Origin: Boletus sp. NGJ
Taxonomy: Eukaryota; Basidiomycota; Agaricomycetes; Boletales; Boletaceae
Assembly (NCBI GenBank): GCA_019096195.1
Contig: JAGTXK010000095.1
Location: 186,001 to 250,000, forward strand
Length of the DNA: 64,000 nt
Reading direction: 5' to 3'
The notes below the pieces were generated by a model. The model was not told the origin of the DNA and did not search any database. It saw only the letters and a program-made list of their open reading frames with translations. The position numbers and the translations under genes were made by a program. Positions within the stretch are counted from its first letter, which is position 1, and every line of letters starts with the position of its first letter. This document shows positions 11,470 through 21,764 of this stretch, one piece after another.

Positions 11470-11685
11470 TTAGAGTCAAAAAACTGTCTGAATGAGTCAT
11501 TGTTTTGAAATGGCTGCCAGTTCATCAATTCTTATTCATATGTCTTAAAACCTTGATGGATAGAAAGCCAAGGGTCAGTGCTTTATTTCATACACCTATA
11601 TGTTAGGGTAAGGGTTAGTGGTTATTGGGGAATAACACGTTTAGTGGAAAATGACCAAACATGCGGACAGTTTTTTGAGCCACTG
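11470..11685 (+). repeat. Right terminal inverted repeat of the Tc1 transposon
   Basis: It is the inverted partner of 10077-10293 and contains TTAGGGTAAGGGTTAG. The inner boundary is marked by GAGTCAAAAAACTGTC. Confidence 0.9.
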
Positions 11686-11854
11686 TACCTATACAATATC
11701 ATTTCATACGAGAATTAGTTGAGGACAATACCCTTACCATAAAGTATATACCTACCGGCGATATGCTCGCTGACGGATTCACCAAGCCACTCGCTCGTCC
11801 CGGACACTTAATCTTTATTGACAGACTCTACCTATGCTTGGACTGAGGGGGTGT

Positions 11855-12077
11855 GTTGGAGATACAGCCGTTCGTAGTAGTTAATATTTTTCCTACTTTT
11901 CCTTATTTGGTATGCTCGGACGGTACACTACGTGTTCGCCTCGCGTATGCACTTTCCTCCAGTCCATTACATTCGACTGGAGGTAAGCACTACACTCATT
12001 CCTACGATACAACACTTACTTACTGTACCTGTAGCTCACCAGCTCGCTCGTTAGGTCCGACTCAGCGCATGCTAACA
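11855..12077 (+). repeat. 3' LTR of the copia element
   Basis: It is nearly identical to the 5' LTR. I count nine differences, all transitions, eight of them at CpG positions in one of the two copies. The target duplication AGTAT follows immediately. Confidence 0.93.
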
Positions 12078-12082
12078 AGTAT

Positions 12083-12752
12083 GACTCAGAGACCAGTTGA
12101 GACATGTGGGGCATTGATAATGTTTACAGTTGACCTGAATGTGGTCAAGGTGGTGACAATGATAACATGTCTCATGGTACCAGGGATGAGTACTGCTCAA
12201 AGGGGTGCAGCTGTTGTTTCCTGTCCAATTTTGTTCAATATGGTCAAGGAAATCCAGTTCATCATGAAGAAGGGGGGTTGATGATGTAGATGGAGTGGAG
12301 CGGACAGGTGATAGCAGTGGAATGGTGGGTGGTCATGGGACAGTAGAGAATTCTCAAAGGTAGCGGTCAAGGTCATCCAGGAATTCCATAGCAACTAATT
12401 AATGGAGAGCAGTAACAAGTGAAGCACGGAGGTCGTCATAGATAGCCCGCAGGCAAATCTGAGTAATGGTAATGGAGGCATTGGCCAAGGTATGGTGGGC
12501 GAGGAGTCTCAGTTGCACAGCAGGTAGGAGGTGTCAAAGGAGTAAGAGGGTGAGAGTTGCTGAAGGGCAGGGGACAGTAATAGGTGAAATATACATATGA
12601 GGTAACAGTGATACAAAGTTTGGGAAGAGGGAATGAGATGAGGCAGTGAAGGACAACTCATTGGAAATGGATGTGGTCAGTGAGTTTATCATTTGGTGGT
12701 GGTTCTGGGAAGAGAAGTACTAAGGGGAAACATTTTGGGGTGATGTTTCTTA
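12083..12752 (-). other. Interior of an older element, split by the copia insertion
   Basis: Sequence right of the copia target duplication should be the continuation of 4977-5285, because both flanks carry AGTAT. It has no recognisable domain. It ends where homology to a gypsy 3' region (also present at 30572) begins. Confidence 0.4.
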
Positions 12753-13354
12753 TATGAAAGGAACTTGCAATGGATGAAAGAAAGAAACCTAGACCTAATA
12801 TCTGAAGCATTGCTAACCAAAGCAATATGCGACAGAGAGAAAGGCAATTTCAAGACTAAGCGAAACATGGTACTCTACCGGCTACTTATATACTACCGAT
12901 AGTGGTGCACGGACCGTGCTATGCTATGACGTCGTGGGTACTGGGTATGACATCACAGGGACGAGGAAATGTTAGTGTCCAATGGCGAAAGGGAGAAACG
13001 GTGGAATGAGATGCGTGTGGTATACACATGTAAGTGAAATGTAGTCCGGAGTGCTCTAGGTGTGGCTACGTGTGATATATCTAAGGGGGACTAATAGATA
13101 GGAATGGAGATGAGGAACGGAAGAGGAAATGAAGGGGTGATGCATAAGGCATGTGCGTGATCATGGATGATCATATTGGGTGATAGATCGGGTCTTGTCT
13201 ATGTCTAGGGGTTAATCTAGCATGGGCTTGATTAGTACTTGGCGATGCGAAGGGGGATCCATGGCGTGAACCGGGAATCAGGGATCGAGCGGGGGATTCG
13301 AGGATCTGGAGGCAGGCTCCTGATTAGTACTTGCGTAGTGTACCGAGCACTGCT
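12753..13354 (-). repeat. 3' non-coding/LTR region of the chromovirus
   Basis: From TGAAAGGAAC on, this stretch aligns with 30572 onward, including the shared words TACTGGGTATGACATCACAGG and TGATTAGTA. It lies downstream of the polyprotein's chromodomain end on the minus strand, where a 3' LTR is expected. The exact LTR limits were not found because the matching 5' LTR is absent from the spacer. Part of a fossil. Confidence 0.55.
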
Positions 13355-16300
13355 TCAGGTACGGTCTATGGGTCTTGTGTGGATACCGAGCGCTGCATCG
13401 GGTAGATCCACGGGGTGTGGCAGTTTGGAGGCGTGCAGGCCTGTGCTTGTGGCGGTGGGAGCTGGGGTTAGCCGTGAGGCTACTTGGTGTCGTGGTGTAA
13501 CAGGTATGACGGGGGTATGACTAGTGAAAGTGTATGTGGGTGTAGGTGGCATATGGTGTATCGTATGGGGGAGGATATGGTGAGTGACTACTCTAGGTGT
13601 ATGTGGGATTAGGCTAGGATGGAGTTTGGTGGGAGTGGGCGAGTGTATTGTCTGTGGGTAGTGCGAAAGTGTAGTGGGGATTGTTAATAAATAGGTGGTA
13701 TCATAGGTGGTATCAATGGTGATCGTTTCATTATAGTTGATAAGGGCATATTTTGCATTTTTCAGATCCTGTTCTGGGACCCAGGAGTCTTCTTTGGCAG
13801 AATATCCCTTCCATTGGATTAGGAAGAAATGGTGAGACAGGGTTCTGTAGTGTTGTAAGATCTTTTCAATTTCATATCCCTCTTTGCCCATAATAAGATC
13901 AGGTGGGGGAGAAGGGAAATGTTTGCTGTAAACAGTGTTCTTGTGATAAGGTGAAAGAAGGGAGGTGTGGAATATGGGATGGTTTTTGGAAGTTGGAGTT
14001 TGTAGACAATTGGGGGTAGGAGGTCTGTGATGGTAAAGGGGCCTTCCTGTTTAGCCAAGAATCTTGGGTCGGTGTTGTGTCACTTCAGATTCCTGGCTTT
14101 GAGCCAGATTTGATCTCCTTTGGTGAAAGGTTTGAATGACCTCTTTGAGTGGGAGATCATGGTTTGTTGGGCAAGTTTGTGGGCCACTAAGGCTTTGTTC
14201 CTTGCTGCAGTGAGGTGTTTGAGGCGGTCTTCTACTGTGGGTATAGCTGTGTTGGATAGAACCAAGGGTAATGGGTGAGGTTCATATCCGAGGAGGAGGG
14301 AGAATGGTGATTGCTCCATGATGAAGTGGGGTCTGTGGTTGTGAGTGAATTCTATATGTGTGATCTTTTCGGACCATGAGGTGGATTTGTTTCTGCAAAA
14401 GATGCAGAGGTAGGTTTTGATCTCTTGATTAACATGTTCGGTTTCACTGTTGAATTGGGGGTGGTAGGTGGTGGATAAGGAGATGTCATAGTTTAGAAGT
14501 TTACCGAGTTCTTCAGTGAACATGGAAGCGAATTGGGGTTCACGGTCGGAGATGATTTTATCATAGAGGCCATAGTGTCGGTATACTTTATGGAAGAAGA
14601 AAATGGCCATTCTTTCAGTGGTGACTGTTTTCTTTGTGGGGCAAAGAATTACCCCCTTTGTAAGTCCATGGTCAACCACAACCAGCAAGGAGTTGAACTT
14701 GGCAGAGGGGGGAAGGTTGGTGATTAGATCACACGAGATTTGGTGGAAGGGGAGAGTAGAGGACAACCAGATGAGAGTAAGGGGGGGGGGTCATAGGGTG
14801 AGTATATTCGCTTTGTGCTGTTGACAGGAGGGACATCCTTCAACATACAAATGCACATAGGAGGTGAGGCTGGGCCATCAAAAGTCAGCAGAGACAAGTT
14901 GGCAGGTTTTAAGGTGACCAGGGTGGCTGGTGGAGGGGTGGTCATGGCAGTGCATAAGAATGGACTTCTGAAGGTCACCTTTGGGGGAAACATAGACATG
15001 GCCACAATATGTGAGGAGGCTATTCACATGCTGCCAATTAGACATGCGGGAGCAAAGGAAAGCAGGCGTGAAGATGTCAATGCTCTGTAGTTGTTGGAGG
15101 ACAAGGGGGTCACCTGCAGAGGCAAAGCAAATGTGGGAGGAGAGGGAAACATCCATCAAGTTGATGAATAATGAAGGTGGAAGAAGGGTGACACTGTTGT
15201 TTTCTGGGATGTTCGAGGAGATAAGGTCAGAACAGTGTGAGAGTGTGTTGGGGCCAGCAAGGAGACAACTGGGGATATGAATGATCTGGAGATCGAAGTT
15301 GGCAAGATCAAGCATCCAATGAGCTTGTTGACAGTTTAAGTTTTGGGGTGTACAAAAGTATGCAAAGTTCTTGTGGTCAGTGAAGACCTGGACAGGGAAG
15401 GAAAAACCATGGAGGTAATGTTGCCACACTTTCAAAGCACAGATGACAGCCAGTAGTTTCCAATCGTAGATGTCATAGTTTTGTTTGGCTGGAGAGAACA
15501 AACCAGAGAGGTAGGAATAGGGGTGCCAATCTCTGTTAGAGTTGGTTTGGAGGAGGATAGTGCCAGATGCAAACTTGGAGGCATCAGTTGTGATAGTGAA
15601 GGGGGTGGAGAAGTTAGGAAGGCAGAGAACTGGTTTTGCTGGGAAGAGATGTTTCAGGTGTTCAAAGGCTTCCTGACAAGTGGATGTCCAATTCCAAGGG
15701 TGATTCTGACAGGTGTGAAGTCGATGAGAGAGCAAGCTGTGGTTGAATAGTCGGGGATGAATTGCTGATAAAAATTGGTGAAGCTGAGGAATGAGCGGAT
15801 GCTAGTGGTGCAGGTAGGGACAGGCCATTTGGTGATGCTGTCTAGTTTAACTGGGTCCATAGAGAGGGAGTTGGGGCAAACAATCATCCCAAGGTATTCT
15901 ACTTTGTTGATGGCGAAGTCACATTTCTCAAGCTTGAGATGGAGATCAAGCTTGACCATTCATTGAAAAACATGTTTTGTATGCTTGGTGTGTGACATTT
16001 CATCAGGGGAGAAGATGAGGAGGTCATCCATATAAATGACCAGCCAGCCTTTGGCTATCATGTCACAGAAGGAGTTATTCATGAAATATTGAAAGGTGGC
16101 CGGAGAGTTACAAAGACCAAAGAACATGACAGTGGATTCATAGAGGCCTTTATGAGTGATAAATGCTGCCTTTCATTGGTTGCCGTCTTTAATGTGAACA
16201 TTGTTGTAACCTCATTAGACATTGAACTTGGTGAAGGTGGTGGCTCCATAAAGTTTATCAATGAGGTTTGAGACAAGGAGAAGAGGATAGGCATCATGAA

Positions 16301-16828
16301 CAATATGTTTGTTGATATACTGGTAATCTTGGCATGGACGAAGGTCGCCATTCTTCTTTTTTATGAAGAAGAAGGGGGAGGCATGGGGAGAGTTTGAGGG
16401 GCAGATCTTTCCACATGCAAGGTTTCTTCAATGAATATGTTGGTTGCCACTACTTCAAGGGGTGTAAGGGGGTAGACTTTCCTGATTTTCAGGATGAAGG
16501 AATCCTTGAGATTGATGGTGTGGTCATAGGGTTGGGATGGAGGAACATGATCAGTAGCTTCTTTGAAGAAGACTAATGTGAATTCAGCATATTTGGTGGG
16601 AAGAGTTTTCTTTGGTTCGGCTAACTCTGCAGCTTGAGTGAGTTTAGTAGCTACAGTGAGGCAAGAGATGACCAATTGTGCGACATGGCAATATTCTCTA
16701 TGGATAATATGGTGCATAACATGGTTTCGGTTGGCAATGATGAGGCATTAATTCTTGCCAGTCTCTTTCTGAAGGAATCCACAAAGATGATGGCACATAG
16801 TAAGATTAATGTCAACATGGTCAGGGTA
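13355..16828 (-). mobile_element. Ty3/gypsy chromovirus pol, 5'-truncated and broken
   Basis: The minus strand carries, in order, the protease-RT linker and start of reverse transcriptase (16717-16361), further RT (15959-15654), RNase H (15735-14878, with TITTDASKFASG and VFTDHKNF), integrase (14766-14080, with YHPQFNSETEHVNQ) and a C-terminal chromodomain (FLIQWKGYSAKEDSWVPEQD) ending near 13355. The order RT-RNaseH-integrase-chromodomain marks a fungal chromovirus. Gag and the 5' LTR are missing: the element ends abruptly at the junction with the inverted arm near 16828. It has several breaks. A copy of its 3' end lies at 30572-31555. Confidence 0.88.
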
Positions 16829-17528
16829 ATGGGTCGATGGACTTCTTTAAGGTAAAATGGATATTTTCCTCTTCGTTGTCTGTCACCTCATCCATGATGC
16901 CCGGCAATGTGCACCAGAGTTGTACGGGTGATGGTTCGCATGATCGCATCTGGTCGCCACTGGGTAACACTAGGTTGTGTGGTGCCCATGTGGTTCCGTA
17001 GCGACGGTTTCGCCCTGTTGTAGTTGCACTTGCGCTAGTTGGTACAGTCGTGCTAGCAAAGTCCTCTGAGTCTGAGGGAAACGTTGCCGGGCCTAGGATA
17101 CCGATAGTGCTAGTGGGTAACATGGGCAGTGGGTTTTGGCCACGAGATGGTGTGCGCAACATCTTGTGCGAGTCGGGTGAAACCGGGTAAGCACAGGATG
17201 AGAGGGATGTGTTTAAAAATGATTGACGACAGTTGGGGGAGTCTAGTAGCGACGATTACTTTGTCGGGTCTCTTGGTCCTCTGCACTAGGCAGGGCTCAT
17301 AACCTGTTAGCATGCGCTGAGTTGGACCTAACAAGCGAGCTGGTGAGCTACAGGTACAGTAAGTAAGTGTTGTATCGTAGGAATGAGTGTAGTGCTTACC
17401 TCCAGTCGAATGTAATGGACTGGAGGAAAGTGCATACGTGAGGTGAACACATAGTGTACCATCCGAGCATACCAAATAAGGAAAAGTAGGAAAAATATTA
17501 ACTACTACGAACGGCTGTATCTCCAACA
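16829..17528 (-). mobile_element. 5' fragment of the same copia family (LTR plus start of gag)
   Basis: On the minus strand this copy begins with the LTR (TGTTGG at 17528), followed by the initiator-tRNA-type primer site and the first part of gag, ending at the duplication breakpoint. The flanking bases 17529-17533 read AGTAT on the minus strand, as at the left copy. It is therefore a duplicate of the same insertion, not an independent one. Truncated fossil. Confidence 0.9.
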
Positions 17529-17837
17529 ATACTCAAGGTCGCTGCCCACTCCATCATTGTCCAGCCCCACTCCTTCCTTGTCATCCTCCCCATCCTCTCC
17601 TTTCACTCAGTCTTTCCACTCACCACAATCTGTCTGACCTATCTGCCTTCGCTGCACTACACATCACACACCAAGGTGTCCCTCCCGTCAGTCTCACTCC
17701 CCCCAGGAAGACTTGAACTATGGAGACAACTTTGATTATGGAGATGAGGCCATTGGTAATATTACAGGTTCTCCACAGGGTGCCTACTGTTGTCTTGAGT
17801 AGGTCTCAACAGTGTCTCAACCATAATGAGGGGGTAA

Positions 17838-18085
17838 TGTTACAATTCACCGCTATGTTCATCTTTTCTTTCATTCTTTTCTTCATCCTCTTCACTGTCT
17901 CTACTCATCAGACAATATGTCAACCAGTCTAGGCCTCTGTTGATGTGTCTGCCAGTTCCCCTTGGCCCTACCAGCCAATTACTGTACTTTTATGACTTAC
18001 ACGGAATCCCTTTCATCTCCGTCTTTGCTTCCATGGGATTCCACTGGCTTCTATATCTTACTCATCTTTTTCCATTGCAACTCAA
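17838..18085 (+). repeat. LTR-like repeat, copy 3
   Basis: It starts TGTTACAATTC right after GAGGGGGTAA and runs to the CATCAGTAAA element. It is homologous to 871-1105 and is the inverted duplicate of 4729-4976. Confidence 0.5.
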
Positions 18086-19329
18086 CATCAGTAAAAACAG
18101 GACTAACTGTCCAGTGCTGGACAGTACTGGACAGTAACATAGTGCTTATAGTGAGGGTCCAACTGGATAGTGGTTTGATAGTACTATGATAGTGTCTCAT
18201 AGTCTGTTCATAGTGTGGCCATAGTCTGTCATAGTATTCTCAGTGTCTTATAGTATTCTCATAGTACTTTCATAGTGGTCATAGTACATATTCCCATAGT
18301 ATCTCATAGTATTCTCATAGTGTCTTATAGTGTGGTCATAGTGATGCCATAGTAAACATAGTGCTTCCATAGTGACTTAGCAATTCTAATTCTCATTCTA
18401 ATTCTAATCCAATTTCAAGCCAATTCTAATTTCAAATTCAATCAAATATTAATTCTACTAATTCTAATTCTAATTCTAATTCCTAATCCTAATCCCAGTC
18501 CCAGTTCCAATCTCAATCCTAATCTCAATCCTAATGATTTACAAAGTAAAGTGTTGACTTCATGTAATGAGTAGAGAAGGGTAAAATTAAGAAACAGGAG
18601 GGTGTGGGAAAGTTTTTGAAGTCTGGCTTGTTTATATAAGAATGGTGGCACAAACATTGGCAAACAATGTCCGCTTTTTTAACACTGAGTGTGGGAAAAT
18701 GGACTTGGATATTTTTTGAATGTAGGTCTACACTTTTGGTACACTTTGTGACTACACTTTTACTACACTTTGGTGTGCACTTTTGGTACACTTTTGGTAC
18801 ACTTTGTTTGCTACACTGTACTACACTCTGCTACACTTTTGTTTGCTTTTTTTTTCTACACTTTGTTTGCTACACTTTTGCTACATTTGGTGCGCATTTT
18901 TGCTACACTGTATTACACTCTTTCCTACACTTTTTGTACAACATTTGACTACACCTTTGACTACACTTTTTTATACTTTTGATTTAGGTTTAGGTTTAGG
19001 TTTAGCTTAAAATTACTACTATGACTATGACTACTATGGATGTACTATGAATGCTATGAAATGCTATGGTATTATAACACTATGATACTATGAACACTAT
19101 GAATATACTATGAATACTATGAATACACTTTCAATACTATGACACTATGAACACTATGAACACTACGAAATGCTATGGTACTATGATACTATGATACTAT
19201 GTGCACTATGAATATACTATGGATACTATGAATACACTTTCAATACTATGATACTATGAATACTATGAGTTATCTATGAAACTACTATGGCACTATGAGC
19301 ACTATGATGAAATCCTGTATTTACTGATG
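18086..19329 (-). mobile_element. TIR tandem-repeat element (CATCAGTAAA family), copy 2
   Basis: It is the inverted duplicate of 3589-4728 with the same ends (CATCAGTAAAAACAGGA at 18086, TCCTGTATTTACTGATG ending 19329) and the same blocks in reverse order. The ACTATGA-type array is expanded compared with the left copy. No target duplication is visible. Confidence 0.7.
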
Positions 19330-20060
19330 TATTCAAGACATCAACAGGGAACATGGCAGTTCATGTCTGCAAATTGTTCCAACTCAGAAGCGTCAAGGAA
19401 CCTCACACATTATGGATGACCTTGAATCGTTCTTGCATGTGCTTGCATGGACAACTGTCCACTATGTGCCCAATACTCACGAGTTCTCATCTTGCTCCCG
19501 AAAGAAATATCTGAATTTGTACTTCAATATGATACTTCCAGAGTTATCATGTGGTCAAGGGATTCATGGGAGTGGCATATCATCCCCAGCATCACGGTTT
19601 TGCACTCAAAAACCCCTCCCCACTCCTGACCCTCCTGAAAAAGCTTACCAAGTCATTTCAGTCACATTATGCTGGATCCACCCACAAAAAAGAGACAGAT
19701 TCATCTAGAGATGGCCTGGGATGATGGAAACTCTACCACCCCAAAACACTTTCAACACTACCTAATCTACAAATATGACCTCGATCTGGAACACTCAGAA
19801 TTGCACACTTATTTCATCAACACCATCAAGGACACTCTGGAGGACACATGGCCTTCCAATACAAGGCTGATTTATCACTTGTCGATGACCCCAGCAATAG
19901 AATGATGATACAAGCACAGAAAATGAGGGAAAGCAGGATGGATGTGGATCAGAAGCAATTGGAGAACTTGAATTGCAATGGTACTGCAGGATCTGGATCT
20001 TTGAAGCGGAACACACCTCGCCAGCACCCATGCCTTTTAAGCATTGCCGTGTCACCCTAG
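19330..20060 (+). pseudogene. FunK1-type fungal protein kinase fragment
   Basis: Just after the repeat arm one frame reads GTWQFMSA and a second, slightly downstream, reads MDDLESFLHVLAWTTVHYVPN. These are adjacent landmarks of the FunK1 kinase C-lobe, a family expanded in Agaricomycetes. They lie in different frames, so the gene has a frameshift between them. Further residues (EFSSCSRKKYL; LEDTWPSNTRLIYH) continue in shifting frames. The N-terminal half of the kinase, with the ATP-binding and catalytic loops, is missing because the inverted repeat ends within the domain. It is a clear relic; substrate and role are unknown. Confidence 0.7.
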
Positions 20061-21057
20061 TTGAATCTGGTACAGATGCCTAGTTTGTTGCTGCTTTGTC
20101 TGCTATGTCTTTTGCTATGACATCAACACACAAGCGATACATGTACAACTGCTTGAGTGTGCAAGGTGTGCCTCACCCGGGAGTTTGACGGCCCATGTGG
20201 CATTTCCTAGGGTCAAGAACCATAGGGACCAACTCTAGTACACACAAGCCTACTACTACCACACACACAGCCAACACTTGCTAATGGACAGCCATCTAAG
20301 ACGGATATAGTATGCACTGCTCCCACAAAGGACTAGGACACTGGCAGTGGTGGACAGGTCAGCAGTCGCTAGAGATGAATGATTGGAATCAAAGATAAGA
20401 AACCTGGTTGAAGAAGCCGGAACTCTCATGCTTCCCAGGAGGTAGCAGAATTGTGTTTCATTGTCTGCAAGGTCGCTATTTCTGCCAGCGTCCTGTGCAG
20501 AGGGTGCACCTGTTGCATTCGTGAGTTACCAGCGAAAAACGTCGGAAATATTGGGGGCGACGGAGGAGCAACAAAGTTCTTCAGCTGGCTCTGGATGGAT
20601 GAAAGGGTACCCATGAGCGATGGGAGGTACAAAATATCCACAGAAGATCTAACGGGGCCACCTCGCACGAAATGAGGTCGACAGTGTGGTTGAAGCCATG
20701 GAAGCCCCAGACAATCAGTATGCTAAGGTAGCGCTGTGCAAGTGAGCCGTTGGACATCCAAGTGAGCCATTGGAGGTGCAGGTGAAGTGAATTGAATGCA
20801 GAGAATCTGCTCGAGATATCAATGAACCGTTGGGTGGGTCGTGATGGTTAACCTATTCAAGGTGGCCTGTTCGCTATAAAGCCAGAACGTGATGTACAAT
20901 TCATCGAGGTGAGCTAGCCTAGAGTGGCGACCGCAGGTGGAGCAACGACCTTGACCAGCACGCTCACTTTTTGGTTTACTACATCTGTTATGAACCAATC
21001 ATTTCGGAGGCAATAGCTTGTCCATCCGTCATCCTCCTCCTGCAAGTCCTCACAGGA
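20061..21057. other. Intergenic sequence, no gene recognised
   Basis: Only short frames occur and none resembles a known protein. Part of the left side may be the degraded C-terminus of the FunK1 relic. Confidence 0.3.
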
Positions 21058-21068
21058 GACGTCCATTG

Positions 21069-21313
21069 ACATCAGTAAAATTACACATGTCTTAATCTGG
21101 CTTATTTTAGCTAATTCTGCTTGTCAAATTGCAAAATATATTCAATACCATGATCATGTGTTCCAGAACATAAGAAACATCAACTACAATCAAACCATTT
21201 TACTTTTCAACAAAATGAAGCTTAGAATTTGTTTCTGTGTCAGATTTGGAAATGTTGTGCAAGTCAATAAGCTGAATAAGACAGATTAAGATGCATGTAA
21301 TTTTACTGATGTT
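21069..21313. mobile_element. 245-bp MITE with an 11-bp target duplication
   Basis: The termini are ACATCAGTAAAATTACA and its inverted counterpart ending ...ACTGATGTT. The flanks are identical: GACGTCCATTG at 21058-21068 and again at 21314-21324. The interior is AT-rich and non-coding. An 11-bp duplication suits the Mutator-like (MULE) superfamily, which makes 8-11 bp duplications. The CATCAGTAAA terminus is shared with the larger tandem-repeat elements at 3589 and 18086. The insertion lies between the FunK1 relic and the first MFS locus. Confidence 0.85.
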
Positions 21314-21764
21314 GACGTCCATTGTGACAACCTTTACTCTTTGGCGGAACGGGGAATATGTCGTGGACGATGTCCATACGCCATTTCTCAATCACGCCAT
21401 CGAGTACTAACAGCCTCCTCCATACCATTGTGTGATTCAGCGACTCAAACAGCAAGCGTAAACCAAAAAGCGGAGCGTGCGTACATGTGGAGATCTCGAC
21501 TCTTTCTCCATTCCATCACGCGCTAAACATATCCGCAACAGTACAGTACAGTATATATATATAAACCGGAAGAAAAATGATCAAGAACCGGGTCACATGA
21601 TGAAACGTCGCATTACACCAGGCATCCGCGCAACACAAACGGAGCGATGCTCCTCCACGTCGTCGCTCACGGAAAAAAAAACGGCCATTGATATACCTAT
21701 TTTTTTGTCTACTTCCAACGTGCCCGAGCACCTAGACGTCGACGATGGCGTCACGTTGGCTTTT

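Larger units (their letters stand above)
10077..11685 (+). mobile_element. Tc1-type DNA transposon with ~217-bp inverted repeats
   Basis: The 1609-bp element starts CAGTGGCTCAAAAAACTGTC, ends with its reverse complement, and is flanked by the TA dinucleotide on both sides (10075-10076 and 11686-11687), the Tc1/mariner target. Long inverted repeats (10077-10293 and 11470-11685) surround one intronless transposase gene. It sits in the RNase H region of the copia element, so it arrived later. Each long repeat contains a telomere-like run (CCCTAACCCTTACCCTAAC) and is itself bounded by inverted copies of TCAAAAAACTGTC. Confidence 0.95.
5286..12077 (+). mobile_element. Full-length Ty1/copia LTR retrotransposon with a nested DNA transposon
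   Basis: The element is bounded by 224- and 223-bp LTRs (5286-5509 and 11855-12077) and a 5-bp target duplication AGTAT (5281-5285 and 12078-12082). The parts run in copia order: gag with a CCHC knuckle near 6630-6690, protease with DSGSTNH near 6920, integrase (HARMGH zinc-binding region and CDGCAKGK, 7340-7470), reverse transcriptase (about 8700-9500) and RNase H (about 9760-10075). A Tc1 transposon splits RNase H, which resumes at 11688-11845. The element is broken, with a handful of breaks besides the Tc1 insertion. The LTRs differ at about 4% of sites, so it is fairly recent. A purine-rich GGACTGAGGGGGTG sits next to the 3' LTR. Confidence 0.93.
16829..19329 (-). repeat. Right arm of the ~2.5 kb inverted duplication
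   Basis: This is the inverted copy of 3589-5983, about 100 bp longer, mostly because its tandem-repeat arrays are longer (19020-19300). Its inner end joins the chromovirus fossil in mid-gag of the copia copy. Its outer end is the CATCAGTAAA terminus, directly against a FunK1 relic. Confidence 0.85.

Noticed and set aside
14788-14797. G-run as a possible structural or regulatory motif
   Set aside because: A lone homopolymer inside the chromovirus fossil with no partner runs for a quadruplex.
3589-19329. The whole inverted structure as one composite transposon
   Set aside because: No target-site duplication joins the outer ends (flanks TATTGGAAGTG and TATTCAAGACA agree only partly), and the two flanks derive from unrelated sequences.
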